From: Aestuariibacter sp.
Lineage (GTDB): Bacteria > Pseudomonadota > Gammaproteobacteria > Enterobacterales > Alteromonadaceae
Direction of reading: 5' to 3'
DNA length: 64,000 nucleotides
NCBI GenBank assembly: GCA_017794925.1
Contig: CP051238.1
Span: 3,214,346 to 3,278,345, forward strand
The notes beneath the pieces are model-generated. The model was not told the DNA's origin. It ran no database searches and was given only the letters and a program-made list of their open reading frames with translations. Below are positions 28,169-36,973 of the stretch, in pieces (the stretch's first letter is position 1; each line of letters starts with the position of its first letter). The translations under genes and the position numbers were made by a program.

Positions 28169-28513
28169 TTATAGCCACACCACATTGGATTGCTGAATAC
28201 CAAGGCCCGTTTTAAATGCCTCGGGAAATGTCAGTTCAGGTTCACCTATCCACCCATTTTCAATATACAGGTTGTAACCGTTAACGGTTTTTTCATAGCG
28301 CACGGCATTTAACCAAATCAAATCCCAGTCTCCCAGGAATTGCAGTTCACTCAGCGAGTCCGGATAAGCGCCGTTTCTGGTGTTGTGAAGTTCGATAAAA
28401 GCAACCGCAGAAACAAAGTGTTGCTTACCAAATTTAGCGTTCATCTCGTCTTTGGGAAAAGAACAACTACATAACAGCAGTATGCTGACGAGAGCGATTA
28501 TTGTTTTTTTCAT
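28169..28513 (-). CDS. small lipoprotein, unknown
   Basis: This 114-residue protein has a lipoprotein signal (KKTIIALVSILLLCSC, lipid-modified Cys about 16) and a short soluble domain with a conserved-looking HNTRNGAYPDSLSELQFL stretch. That stretch resembles the region following the pilin helix in some small periplasmic proteins. The lack of Asp after the Cys suggests outer-membrane sorting. It lies 2 bp downstream of a MAPEG gene on the same strand. The function is unknown. Confidence 0.6.
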   Translation of the reverse strand: MKKTIIALVSILLLCSCSFPKDEMNAKFGKQHFVSAVAFIELHNTRNGAYPDSLSELQFLGDWDLIWLNAVRYEKTVNGYNLYIENGWIGEPELTFPEAFKTGLGIQQSNVVWL

Positions 28514-28514
28514 C

Positions 28515-28919
28515 CTACGTCCCTAACAGTATACTGGCGTATATCACCCACATGGCAATCACTGCAATGAAGTTAATGGTAAATATGACGCCTCTTACGC
28601 GAACATCGTTCATTGCTATCTGCACCACACTGTGGAGCACCCTGCCTCCAACAAAAATCCAGGCCAAAATTACCATCGCAGACTCATTGCTGACTGGCGC
28701 AAACAGCGCGATCAGGCACACGACGTGAAAGAACAATGGCCATTCGAATTGATTACTCAGGTTGGCGCTGATGAGCGCTTTACGGTTTGCTAATGCCGCT
28801 ACTGCAGGTACATCACCGCAGACTCCCCAGACAGCAGGTGCCCGGGCAACAGTCAGCAAGGCATATAACAATGTACAGAGTAATACATGGGCAAACATCG
28901 GCAGGAAAAGCGACAACAT
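28515..28919 (-). CDS. MAPEG family membrane protein
   Basis: This 134-residue protein has four transmembrane helices. The ALANRKALISANLSNQFEWPLFFH block and GGRVLHSVVQIAMND near the third helix are typical of the MAPEG family (membrane-associated eicosanoid and glutathione metabolism). Bacterial members are mostly of unknown function; some have glutathione transferase activity. AAGGA lies about 9 nt before the ATG. A second MAPEG gene lies at 43505-43921. Confidence 0.72.
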   Translation of the reverse strand: MLSLFLPMFAHVLLCTLLYALLTVARAPAVWGVCGDVPAVAALANRKALISANLSNQFEWPLFFHVVCLIALFAPVSNESAMVILAWIFVGGRVLHSVVQIAMNDVRVRGVIFTINFIAVIAMWVIYASILLGT

Positions 28920-28981
28920 AACGGTTTATCCTTAAACACGAGGCCAGTGATAATCAGGCTGTTAATGGTAATGACTAACGA

Positions 28982-29458
28982 CTATTTATATTTTGCTGCG
29001 GTTATAAATTGCTCAAAGGATTCACACCATACGATAACGGTAGTGTAATCATCGATATTTACATCTGAGTCTACAGAAACAATAAAATTTGTGAAAGTAC
29101 GCACATCACCTACCTGAACCATTGTCGTTTTTAACGCTTTGAAATCTGTCTCGGTCTCAACAAACATGGGCGACAGATATACCTTAAAATCCGGCCCGGG
29201 AGATAACTCACCGGTAAACGTAATAAAATCGGGTCCGATGGTTACGCTACCTTCTCCCCAATGCAGAAAGTCACTGTCGGCAAGATTACGCGTAAAAGCA
29301 GTATCGTAACGGCTATTAGCAGACACTTTTTCCAATTGCGCTGAGTTTGGTGGAGCTGGAGCAGTAAGAATAGGCAGGCTGTAGATGCCTAGGGCAAATC
29401 CAATCACGCCAACAACGACATGAGTGATAGTTAGCTTTATCAATCTGGCTATTTTCAA
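28982..29458 (-). CDS. DM13-domain protein, membrane-anchored
   Basis: This 158-residue protein has an N-terminal membrane helix (about 8-28) and a DM13 domain (about 55-158) ending in the signature YTTVIVWCESFEQFITAAKY. DM13 domains are linked to electron transfer or redox chemistry outside the cytoplasm, through a conserved cysteine. The start is a TTG at 29458. Conservation within the domain is clear, but the partner is unknown. Confidence 0.72.
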   Translation of the reverse strand: MKIARLIKLTITHVVVGVIGFALGIYSLPILTAPAPPNSAQLEKVSANSRYDTAFTRNLADSDFLHWGEGSVTIGPDFITFTGELSPGPDFKVYLSPMFVETETDFKALKTTMVQVGDVRTFTNFIVSVDSDVNIDDYTTVIVWCESFEQFITAAKYK

Positions 29459-29501
29459 AAGACTTACCTTTTTATATTTACGAGTTCATACATCCTGATT
29501 A

Positions 29502-29762
29502 TCAACAACCTCCTCCGCCTCCGCCATCACTTCCGCAACTGCTATCGCTACCGGAACCGACAGAAGTATCCCCTACACCACCCTTTTTTGCTCTATTCTC
29601 GATAAAGCGTTTACGTACATTAAAAATAAATTTCGCGAAAAAAAAGAGTGTGATTAGGGCTATGCCTACATCAGTTAGCAGTTCGGCTAACGCTGAATCG
29701 TTAATATTCCTGCAAACCAACACCCAGGCAACCACGCAAAGTGGCCAAGCATAAACTTTCAT
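29502..29762 (-). CDS. small membrane protein with Gly/Cys-rich tail
   Basis: This 86-residue protein has two short membrane helices (about 5-20 and 27-48), a basic stretch (NVRKRFIENRAKK), then a Ser/Gly-rich tail ending GGGGGGC with a second Cys a few residues earlier. Gly-rich, Cys-containing tails of this kind occur in small membrane proteins such as the TPM-associated group. I do not recognise the family. It sits between a DM13 gene and a GNAT gene on the same strand. Confidence 0.5.
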   Translation of the reverse strand: MKVYAWPLCVVAWVLVCRNINDSALAELLTDVGIALITLFFFAKFIFNVRKRFIENRAKKGGVGDTSVGSGSDSSCGSDGGGGGGC

Positions 29763-29783
29763 AACTTAAATGGTACCCTTTAA

Positions 29784-30218
29784 CTAACTCATTAACGACA
29801 TGTGAATCAGAGGAAAGGCATTGCCCTGCCCATCTAGCTCTGAACGTCCCGAACGTTGAAACCCCATTTTTTCGTAGAAGCTAATTGCCCCTGGGTTCTG
29901 TTCATTAACGTCAACATGCGTTGCAGCAAGGTGTGCCTGAGCGTATTGCACCAATTCACGTCCGACGCCCGCACCAAAATGTTCCGGATGTACAAATAGC
30001 ATTTCGATATTATTGTCAGCCACACCAATAAAGCCAATGAGGCGACCATCAATGCTCGCACACCGTAATTCAACAGCATCAAAGTAGTGTTCTAATATTA
30101 ACGGCTTCAGTTCAGCGATATTGTCTTCGGGTAAAAAGTCGTGTGTAGCGCGAACAGACGCTTCCCAGATAGCGATTAAAGCTGAGTAATCAGCGGTCGT
30201 TGCTTGCTGTATTTTCAT
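29784..30218 (-). CDS. GNAT family N-acetyltransferase
   Basis: This 144-residue cytoplasmic enzyme shows the GNAT fold: IEMLFVHPEHFGAGVGRELV (acetyl-CoA-binding motif A, about 75-95) and NPGAISFYEKMGFQRSGR (motif B, about 112-130). It resembles the YjaB subgroup. The substrate is unknown. Its ATG shares one base with the stop of the upstream gene (TAATG at 30216-30220), so the two are translationally coupled. Confidence 0.8.
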   Translation of the reverse strand: MKIQQATTADYSALIAIWEASVRATHDFLPEDNIAELKPLILEHYFDAVELRCASIDGRLIGFIGVADNNIEMLFVHPEHFGAGVGRELVQYAQAHLAATHVDVNEQNPGAISFYEKMGFQRSGRSELDGQGNAFPLIHMSLMS

Positions 30219-30877
30219 TATCTGACCACTCGTGGTTGTTTTGCATAAAAGGCATCTACCTCTTCTGCCAGTAACGCGAGTGGACGCGCACCTTTAAAGT
30301 AGTTGGATGACTTGTTGTGAAATTCAATAAAACCCAGTTTTGTCTCTACGTCGTATTCGCCCAGTGATTCATCTAACAATAAATACCCAATATTGCCGTA
30401 AATTGAATACTGATCTTCATTAAAGTCATCGAAGAACAGCACTGCTCCCAACTTATTACCATCGGGATACAGGTTGAAATAGACGTCTTGAGCTTTTACC
30501 GTCACATTGGCAAAAGTAAGGTCGCTCAATGGCATTCTTCTGGGGCGGAACTTTGTTATTGTCCAATCAGGCATTTGCGGCGCGGCGTCGAATAAGGACT
30601 CCACACTGGGGAAAGCAGATTTTATGCCCCCAGCACTTATTACAAACTCTCGTTGACCGCTGTCGAGTACCGGGCCAAATTCAAAGGTAAGATCAGAGTT
30701 TATTTTTGCCAGTGCAGTGGACAGCTTATTAAAGACGTTTTCTCTGTCCTGTTGGAAGTGAAAAATCTCGTTACTGTGCTTCTGAAACCATAGCCAGAAT
30801 TTATCCTCTTCTGTCGTGTTTGCGTTAGCACCAAATATCGATAGAAAGCTCATTATTATTGTTATTCCTTGCTTCAT
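30218..30877 (-). CDS. secreted hypothetical protein
   Basis: This 219-residue protein has a signal peptide (about 1-19, ending FGANA) and a soluble domain. It begins with KFWLWFQKHSNEIF and includes FEFGPVLDSGQREFVISAGGIKSAFP. This pattern recurs in uncharacterised proteins that often sit near GNAT genes, but I cannot name the family. It is translationally coupled with the GNAT gene downstream. Confidence 0.6.
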   Translation of the reverse strand: MKQGITIIMSFLSIFGANANTTEEDKFWLWFQKHSNEIFHFQQDRENVFNKLSTALAKINSDLTFEFGPVLDSGQREFVISAGGIKSAFPSVESLFDAAPQMPDWTITKFRPRRMPLSDLTFANVTVKAQDVYFNLYPDGNKLGAVLFFDDFNEDQYSIYGNIGYLLLDESLGEYDVETKLGFIEFHNKSSNYFKGARPLALLAEEVDAFYAKQPRVVR

Positions 30878-30904
30878 GTTGTCCTTACCGTATCGTTTAC
30901 CCGG

Positions 30905-31612
30905 CTATATCTCAGAATAATAAGCGTTATTGATCCGCTCGCAATAGGCGACCAGGTTGCTATATGTTCGCGCCATATCATTCAGTGGATTGTTGAGTTT
31001 TGTAATGGTGACCTGTGCCAAAAATGCAAAGGCTACAGCATCCAGTGTGCTAGGCTTATCGCCATAAAAATACGGCTTATCACCCAGTAAAACAGACAGG
31101 CTATGGAGCATTTGGCTGGTTATCTCCATAATTTCATCATCACTGTGCTTACCGACCCCCTGCTTTAAACAGGCTGCGCGCATACCATTCCTGGCCACAA
31201 CAGGCACAATATACTTAAGTGGAAAAGGCATGTTGCCAAAGAAAGCGCGTTTTACAATGGGCCAGGTATCGTCTTTCACCCATCTGGAGTGGAGCACACA
31301 CCAGTACAAATGTTCCTCAATGGCTTTGATGATCACATGTGACGTGGCTTTTTGTTCTTCGCTCAGATGGTTGTCGAGGGTGTTGCCAAATTTTTCCTGG
31401 AGGTACTGAAGAATAAAATAGGAATCCGCGACGGTTTTACCCTCATCCACTATATATGGCAGCTTACCTTTTGGCGCTCTTTTGAATGCCGAAAAGTCAG
31501 TCACAGTGGTAAATGCAATGCCCGACATTTTCATGTACAAATTTACTTTTAACACGAACGGGCTGGCGTCGGCGACGCCAAATTTAGGGCCAAAACTAAC
31601 AAGCGTAATCAT
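30905..31612 (-). CDS. glutathione S-transferase-like protein (metaxin/Fax type)
   Basis: This 235-residue protein has an N-terminal thioredoxin-like domain with PFVLKVNLYMKMSGIAF and APKGKLPYIVDEGKTVADSYFILQYL, and a helical C-terminal GST domain with YGDKPSTLDAVAFAFLA. The layout resembles the failed-axon-connections/metaxin branch rather than classical GSTs. The catalytic residue is uncertain. It is divergent from the Old Yellow Enzyme gene. Confidence 0.75.
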   Translation of the reverse strand: MITLVSFGPKFGVADASPFVLKVNLYMKMSGIAFTTVTDFSAFKRAPKGKLPYIVDEGKTVADSYFILQYLQEKFGNTLDNHLSEEQKATSHVIIKAIEEHLYWCVLHSRWVKDDTWPIVKRAFFGNMPFPLKYIVPVVARNGMRAACLKQGVGKHSDDEIMEITSQMLHSLSVLLGDKPYFYGDKPSTLDAVAFAFLAQVTITKLNNPLNDMARTYSNLVAYCERINNAYYSEI

Positions 31613-31804
31613 CCTTAATCCTTATTATTGATAAATAAATCAGGTACGCAATTACTCCAGTACACTACCGGCGAAGCAGTCCAAAATCAATTCGTTAACC
31701 ATACTGCTGTTTGACTTATAGCTTACTATCACAAATTGAAAGTGGTTATCATAATATGCACTATTACCATCGACGAACAATAAAAGCGATCCTAAAGGAT
31801 AGAC

Positions 31805-32902
31805 ATGCCACAGACCACTTTATTCTCCCTCTATGAAAGTAGCAAATTAAGCCTGAACAACCGTATTGTGATGGCACCGATGACCCGCCAGTTTTCCCCT
31901 AATGGCGTACCAACCAGTGATGTCGCTGGTTACTATCAACGCCGCGCTCTTGGCGGAACGGGATTGATCATTACTGAGGGAACGACCGTCAATGACAAAG
32001 TGGCAACAATGGATGCAAATATTCCCCAATTTCATGGTGAAGAGGCGCTTGCTGGCTGGAAAAAGGTCGTCGATGCAGTACACGGTGCGGGCGGGAAAAT
32101 CATGCCGCAATTGTGGCATGTTGGTATGGCACGCGTAGCCGATAAAGCGCCGTTCCCTGAGTTACCCAGCGCTGGCCCTTCCGGATTGTTCAAGCCTGGT
32201 AAACAAGGCGCAGAGCCGATGACTGTCGCACACATTGAAGCCGTTATTGAAGCCTTTGCTCAGGCAGCAGCGGATGCACAAGCAATGGGTATGGACGGTA
32301 TTGAAATTCATGGTGCTCACGGTTACCTGATTGACCAGTTTTTCTGGGAAGGCACAAACCAGCGTACAGATAGCTGGGGCGGTAGCATGGCAAATCGCGG
32401 GCGTTTTGCCGTTGAAATTATCAAGGCCATTCGTTCAGCAACGTCAGAAAACTTCCCTATTGTGCTGCGCTATTCCCAATGGAAGCAACAAGATTACACT
32501 GCCCGTCTGGCGCATACCCCCTCAGAGCTGGAAGCATTCTTATTACCCCTTAGCGAAGCGGGTGTAGATGTATTCCATTGCTCCCAACGCCGTTACTGGG
32601 AGCCCGAATTTGAAGGTAGTGAACTGAATTTAGCAGGCTGGACGAAAAAGATTACAGGTAAGCCGACCATCACAGTCGGGTCTGTTGGCCTTAATGATGA
32701 CTTCTTTGGTGCGTTTCAGGGCCAGGGTTCAGAAACCAGAGCGGTAGACGATCTACTGGAACGTCTGGATGCCGGTGAATTTGATCTGGTCGCTGTAGGC
32801 CGTGCGTTACTGCAAGATCCTAACTGGGCCAATAAAATCAAAGAAGATCGCATGGATGAATTACAGCAGTATTCAGGTAAAGCTCTGGCGACGTTGTCCT
32901 GA
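31805..32902 (+). CDS. NADH:flavin oxidoreductase, Old Yellow Enzyme family
   Basis: This FMN enzyme reduces activated alkenes such as enones and possibly nitro compounds. The 365-residue TIM barrel carries NRIVMAPMTRQFS near the N-terminus, the substrate-binding His pair in EIHGAHGYLIDQFFWEGTNQRTD, and the phosphate-binding VAVGRALLQDPNWANKI at the C-terminus. AAGGA lies 5 nt before the ATG. It is the only plus-strand gene between 27.6 and 54.3 kb and ends at a terminator. Confidence 0.88.
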   Translation: MPQTTLFSLYESSKLSLNNRIVMAPMTRQFSPNGVPTSDVAGYYQRRALGGTGLIITEGTTVNDKVATMDANIPQFHGEEALAGWKKVVDAVHGAGGKIMPQLWHVGMARVADKAPFPELPSAGPSGLFKPGKQGAEPMTVAHIEAVIEAFAQAAADAQAMGMDGIEIHGAHGYLIDQFFWEGTNQRTDSWGGSMANRGRFAVEIIKAIRSATSENFPIVLRYSQWKQQDYTARLAHTPSELEAFLLPLSEAGVDVFHCSQRRYWEPEFEGSELNLAGWTKKITGKPTITVGSVGLNDDFFGAFQGQGSETRAVDDLLERLDAGEFDLVAVGRALLQDPNWANKIKEDRMDELQQYSGKALATLS

Positions 32903-32924
32903 TTATTCATCGTCTTAATTTCAT

Positions 32925-32947
32925 AAAGGCACCTGCACGGTGCCTTT
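32925..32947. terminator. bidirectional rho-independent terminator
   Basis: AAAGGCACC and GGTGCCTTT form a 9-bp stem around TGCAC with T-runs on both sides. It lies between the Old Yellow Enzyme gene and the convergent alpha/beta-hydrolase gene. Confidence 0.88.
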
Positions 32948-32963
32948 TTTACAGGGCGAAAAA

Positions 32964-33827
32964 CTAATCCAGGAGTGACTGAATACTCTTGACCACCAGA
33001 TCCCTGTCAGCAATGTGCAAATGATGTTTCTCTGATTCGGAGTACACAACGACAGCATTTTTAGACAACGCTTTAAAATTCGTTTCAGCTTCATCAAACA
33101 GCGTATCCATGGTTGCTGCAATGTCGTCGGGAACGAACGGTGGATCATAGCGTTCAGTTGAAGGCTTTGAGAGCACGACAATTAATGGCTTATTGCCAAA
33201 ATCCTGTGCATCTTTGAGTTGCTCATAGCTTTGCATGTGATCAATTTTTTCTGGCGCGCGTTTGAACATCGGATTTTTTACACTTTGCTCAAATTGATAA
33301 TAACGTGCTAGTTCATCATTCTTAGGTTCGAAATCCTCTGGCCACCGGGTACCCATGGTAAAAAAATAACCAAACGGCGATGGCGCAATAAACACGGCAC
33401 CTAGCACTTCGTCATTATATTTATGATTATAAGCGGTAATAATGTTCGACGCGTATGAGCCACCGGCAAAATAATAAGGCGGTGTAACGCCTGCAGTTTG
33501 TAATAAGGTATGCAGCCTGTCTGCGGCATCATTAACAGTTAACGGCACAGGCCCAGCCTCACTTTTCCCGAGTCCCGAACGGTCGTAAAGACACACACTG
33601 AAATCGTTTTTTAATCGTTCAATATTGGGTAACCAGACGCCATCAGAACCAAAACGACCGAAGCCTTGCTCTAAAATAAGCTTGGGCTTGTCGTTCTCAT
33701 AGCATTCCAGGTAAAGGCTGAAGCCACCCACTTCAAACATCCCTGATTTAGTCGGAACCATACTGTGTTCTTCGGCTTGCAACGACATCGCAAGCAAACA
33801 CAATAATAGTAAAATCCTGGATTTCAT
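32964..33827 (-). CDS. secreted alpha/beta hydrolase
   Basis: This 287-residue protein has a signal peptide (1-18) and an alpha/beta-hydrolase fold. It shows ILEQGFGRFGSDGVW (oxyanion region), VCLYDRSGLGKSEAG and a nucleophile elbow GGSYAS (Ser about 124). A C-terminal His lies in SEKHHLHIAD. Substrate and pathway are unknown. It is transcribed alone up to the shared terminator. Confidence 0.78.
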   Translation of the reverse strand: MKSRILLLLCLLAMSLQAEEHSMVPTKSGMFEVGGFSLYLECYENDKPKLILEQGFGRFGSDGVWLPNIERLKNDFSVCLYDRSGLGKSEAGPVPLTVNDAADRLHTLLQTAGVTPPYYFAGGSYASNIITAYNHKYNDEVLGAVFIAPSPFGYFFTMGTRWPEDFEPKNDELARYYQFEQSVKNPMFKRAPEKIDHMQSYEQLKDAQDFGNKPLIVVLSKPSTERYDPPFVPDDIAATMDTLFDEAETNFKALSKNAVVVYSESEKHHLHIADRDLVVKSIQSLLD

Positions 33828-33891
33828 AACGCGTCCTTTTTTAAGTTGAATAGCATTACCGCTAATCGTTAGGCGATATGTCTCATTGTTT

Positions 33892-34251
33892 TTATAACTT
33901 ACTGTTTCTCACCCAGCCCAGGCTCAGTAAATAACGGTTACCTTTGAGTACTTTTGTGACCTCATGCTCGCAGACATCAGGGCGGAAAAACTTAATTCGT
34001 TTTGAACAGTAAATAGGGGTAGAACATAGAAACTCACCGCCCGATTCTGCCTGCTTCAATACAATATTCAGTCTGTAATGCTTGCCGTTATTTACCGTAT
34101 CAGTATGCGGCGGTACTTCACAACCTTCAGGGAACCTAAGCAAATATACGTCAAACATTACAGGCCAGCGCATACCCGCTAACAGCATTTTTTCGTATCC
34201 GGTTTGTTGCCTTCCTCGCTGCCAACGAAACAACGAATGCATCATACCCAC
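33892..34251 (-). CDS. 2OG-Fe(II) oxygenase-like protein
   Basis: This 119-residue protein has the core of a 2-oxoglutarate/Fe(II) oxygenase: the iron-binding H-x-D in EVPPHTD, a distal His in DVCEHEVTKV and the 2OG-binding Arg in GNRYLLSLGW. This is short for the family; the N-terminal strand appears to be missing or begins upstream. The frame opens at a GTG (34251) with two ATGs 6 and 9 nt later. GAGG lies about 12 nt before the GTG, so the start is uncertain. Confidence 0.68.
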   Translation of the reverse strand: MGMMHSLFRWQRGRQQTGYEKMLLAGMRWPVMFDVYLLRFPEGCEVPPHTDTVNNGKHYRLNIVLKQAESGGEFLCSTPIYCSKRIKFFRPDVCEHEVTKVLKGNRYLLSLGWVRNSKL

Positions 34252-34283
34252 TGGTTTTACTTTCCTCTGATTACCACAATTAA

Positions 34284-34967
34284 CTATAAAACGGTTGGCT
34301 TAGCGCCTTTGAACAAGCTTACGCCAATACAACTAAACCAAATGATCTGTGTCAGGCCAAATATCTCTGTAAATACATCGGCCGGGTACACTGTAGCGAT
34401 ACCAGCCACACCTACAACACAGCCGAGGTAGTTAATCGTTTTGGTAAATACACCCCGTTTCAACCCAACTATGCTAATGGCCAATACCCACAAACCACCA
34501 ACCAGCTCATTTCCACCACCCAGGCTTTCAACCAGCATAGACACGACACGCCACAAACGGAAAGCCTCTTCATTACTCTCGGCCATCAGTCCGATCGCTC
34601 GTGACATCCCGATGGTTGAAATCATACCACTGGCTATCACAAGGCATACCCACACTTTTCCGAACAAGGTCCCTACCCTCAATAGCTGATGATACGAACT
34701 TGCCGGACTTTTACCCAGTCGTGTCTCAATTGCTTCAACAAGCACCGCCAGCAAGACACCAAAGGCAACATAAATCATAAAATAAGCTAACCAAAGAGCA
34801 TGATGATTTTGGGCAAGAAACGGCATCACCACGTCGGCATGTTTACTATCCGGAAATCCCAAATATGCCCCGAAATACACGAAAGCGCCGACATAAATTA
34901 GTGCCATCACAATTGCAGCAGCACCTGCGGTATTGTTGCTTGTCACAGTTAGATCCTTATTAATCAT
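34284..34967 (-). CDS. membrane protein, unknown
   Basis: This 227-residue protein has about six transmembrane helices and a loop carrying GKSPASSYHQLLRVG. It somewhat resembles DUF4386-type membrane proteins, but I cannot assign it firmly. The first eight bases overlap the end of the upstream membrane-protein gene (34960-34967), implying coupled translation. Confidence 0.6.
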   Translation of the reverse strand: MINKDLTVTSNNTAGAAAIVMALIYVGAFVYFGAYLGFPDSKHADVVMPFLAQNHHALWLAYFMIYVAFGVLLAVLVEAIETRLGKSPASSYHQLLRVGTLFGKVWVCLVIASGMISTIGMSRAIGLMAESNEEAFRLWRVVSMLVESLGGGNELVGGLWVLAISIVGLKRGVFTKTINYLGCVVGVAGIATVYPADVFTEIFGLTQIIWFSCIGVSLFKGAKPTVL

Positions 34968-35484
34968 TATGTTTGTCGTAGATCATTTTATTTCGCTTTA
35001 AGCGCCACTGAACAGCATAAAAGACGCCACTACCGACGAGACCACTGTACAAACAGAGTTTATGTAGCGAGCTTACCGAGAGCACGCCCGAAAGCGGGTT
35101 ATCCATAAAAATCGGGAAAAAGGGTTCGACATCTGCGTGCATCATGGCATCAAACACCACATGGCTAACACTGCCAACACATGAACTCACCATGGCGATA
35201 TTCCACGAGATACGAATTGGGTTGATCGCCTTGGATACGCCTATTACACGCAAGCCAATTTCTGAAAGATATTTGCCGGTCAGGCACGAAAAAACAGCAA
35301 TTAAGCACGCACCTAAAAACGTATGCGTAAATCCATGAATATGACCATGCCCCTGTACCATGACCCAAAGAGGCTGAAGGTCCATTATGATTTGTGTCCA
35401 GCCAAACACCATTAAGCTGAAACTGCTTTGCAGCAGTGCTTTAAGCAGTATTCCAGGTCCCATGTGAAGCGGTGTAAATGGCAT
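34960..35484 (-). CDS. membrane protein resembling metal-dependent membrane hydrolases
   Basis: This 174-residue protein opens with MPFTPLHMGPGILLKAL and has about five membrane helices. It carries HGHIHGFTHTFLGA and SHVVFDAMMHADVEPF, histidine-rich motifs similar to those in YdjM/DUF457-type predicted membrane metal hydrolases. The histidine spacing supports that fold class, but activity is unproven. It overlaps the next gene by 8 bp. Confidence 0.6.
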   Translation of the reverse strand: MPFTPLHMGPGILLKALLQSSFSLMVFGWTQIIMDLQPLWVMVQGHGHIHGFTHTFLGACLIAVFSCLTGKYLSEIGLRVIGVSKAINPIRISWNIAMVSSCVGSVSHVVFDAMMHADVEPFFPIFMDNPLSGVLSVSSLHKLCLYSGLVGSGVFYAVQWRLKRNKMIYDKHND

Positions 35485-35494
35485 GGCAGTGTGT

Positions 35495-35881
35495 TTAATA
35501 AGCAGTTTTTGAGTTATTCAGGAAGACTTTTCTATGGTAGACAAGATATCCCCAGGTAAACACAAACACGCCTGTTCCAAACGGAAAAAACAACGCATAA
35601 GGCACCGACAATATGAATAACCAATAAAAGTACCATCGGGCTCGATATGTATTGAACGCTAAGATAACAGCGCCAATACAAGCGCAGAATGGGCTGATAA
35701 TTACTATCATTGCCGCCGAAACCAGTTCTTGCGAAATGGCACCCGCCAATAGCTTAGGATCATTGCCCACTGAAAAATTTGGATCCAGTGTCATTAGCAG
35801 GATCTCGACAATACCAACGACAATCGTAATAACAAACACGCCGTAAAGTACCGTACTCAAAATGGCGAGTTTCTTATTCAT
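35495..35881 (-). CDS. three-helix membrane protein, unknown
   Basis: This 128-residue protein has hydrophobic segments at about 8-30, 48-75 and 85-115. I do not recognise the family. The ATG at 35881 overlaps the last eight bases of the upstream P-loop ATPase gene, so the pair is probably coupled. Confidence 0.55.
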   Translation of the reverse strand: MNKKLAILSTVLYGVFVITIVVGIVEILLMTLDPNFSVGNDPKLLAGAISQELVSAAMIVIISPFCACIGAVILAFNTYRARWYFYWLFILSVPYALFFPFGTGVFVFTWGYLVYHRKVFLNNSKTAY

Positions 35882-36389
35882 AACCGTCCTTTAACGTGTC
35901 ATTCGCAGTGATCACTATGTTCAAACCTTCATTTTCCTCCGGGGCTTCAAAGTAACCTGAAACCAGGCGGAACATCGCCTCGGTATCGAACTGGGCGCGT
36001 TCCGGCTGCTGGCGTCTGCGCTGACCAATTTGAGCTAAACACTGCTCGTCAGAGATATCCAGGTAGTGCATTTCATGTTGGCACTCAGCCTCCTCACACA
36101 CGCGCAAAAACCCACTGCGTTGCTTCACCGTGTTCGATGGAAAGTCCATTACAACGTTAACGCCTAATCGCAACAACGAGACCACGTGATGCTTGATAAA
36201 CGGCTTAATCAGGTTCGAGTAGGTAATATAATCATTAAAATCATTAATGAGAGAGGGAAAATGCGCTGCCAGCCATTCGTCTTCTGAAACCAGCACGGCA
36301 CTTTTTTGGGTTGTCAGTTGTAGCGCTTTTGTGGACTTGCCTACGCCCATTTTTCCACAAAAAAAATACAGAGTCCCTTCGTTGCGCAT
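35874..36389 (-). CDS. P-loop ATP-binding protein (AAA_33 / nucleoside-kinase-like)
   Basis: This 171-residue cytoplasmic protein starts with a Walker A motif CGKMGVGKSTKA (about 11-21). It continues with NVVMDFPSNTVKQRSGF (Walker B-like) and RRQQPERAQFDTEAM, the arrangement of small AAA_33 kinases that phosphorylate small molecules or polynucleotide ends. The substrate is unknown. It is coupled by an 8-bp overlap to a membrane protein gene. Confidence 0.72.
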   Translation of the reverse strand: MRNEGTLYFFCGKMGVGKSTKALQLTTQKSAVLVSEDEWLAAHFPSLINDFNDYITYSNLIKPFIKHHVVSLLRLGVNVVMDFPSNTVKQRSGFLRVCEEAECQHEMHYLDISDEQCLAQIGQRRRQQPERAQFDTEAMFRLVSGYFEAPEENEGLNIVITANDTLKDGYE

Positions 36390-36551
36390 ACCAGTTACTT
36401 ACCTTAGATACTCGTTGACTACGTAACATACTGAAAAGCCAGTCGTCGCGCAGGCCATTTTGTGTATCAATTTATGTGCATGACACATAAACCGGGTATC
36501 GCATTCATCGCTAATCCAGCGACAACACTCGCCGCATATTAACCAGGCGTT

Positions 36552-36965
36552 CTATTTCAACGCGACCTCTGTTTCAACATAAATCGCGTGTTCATCCAGT
36601 TCGCCACTGGGGTGCACAACGACGGATTTAATAAACACCAGCCTGTCTACACGCACCGCTTCATTCAACCAATAATCATCACGTTCAACGCAGTACTCTG
36701 GTTTTGGAATGTCATACACCCCATCACCATTTAACTCTTCATCGAGCTCCTGGATAATAACAACATCTAGTACTTCCCCCTCTTCAAGGTACTCTCCAAC
36801 GTAGGTAATTCGCCCATAACTGGTATCTTCCTCGATGCTATTCCACCATTCTGGCGTGCCTAGCCTTGGATTAGACAAAAAATACTCAGGAAACGTTTGC
36901 TCAATGTCCCTGTTCAGTTCGGAGGCCCAGTCAGCTTCCTCTCTAAGGTTAAAGATTATGTCCAT
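36552..36965 (-). CDS. acidic hypothetical protein
   Basis: This 137-residue soluble, acidic protein is rich in Glu, Asp and aromatic residues (NLREEADWASELNRDIEQTF). It has no signal peptide or membrane helix, and I do not recognise a family. It lies 8 bp downstream of a membrane protein gene on the same strand. Confidence 0.55.
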   Translation of the reverse strand: MDIIFNLREEADWASELNRDIEQTFPEYFLSNPRLGTPEWWNSIEEDTSYGRITYVGEYLEEGEVLDVVIIQELDEELNGDGVYDIPKPEYCVERDDYWLNEAVRVDRLVFIKSVVVHPSGELDEHAIYVETEVALK

Positions 36966-36973
36966 GACGATGC

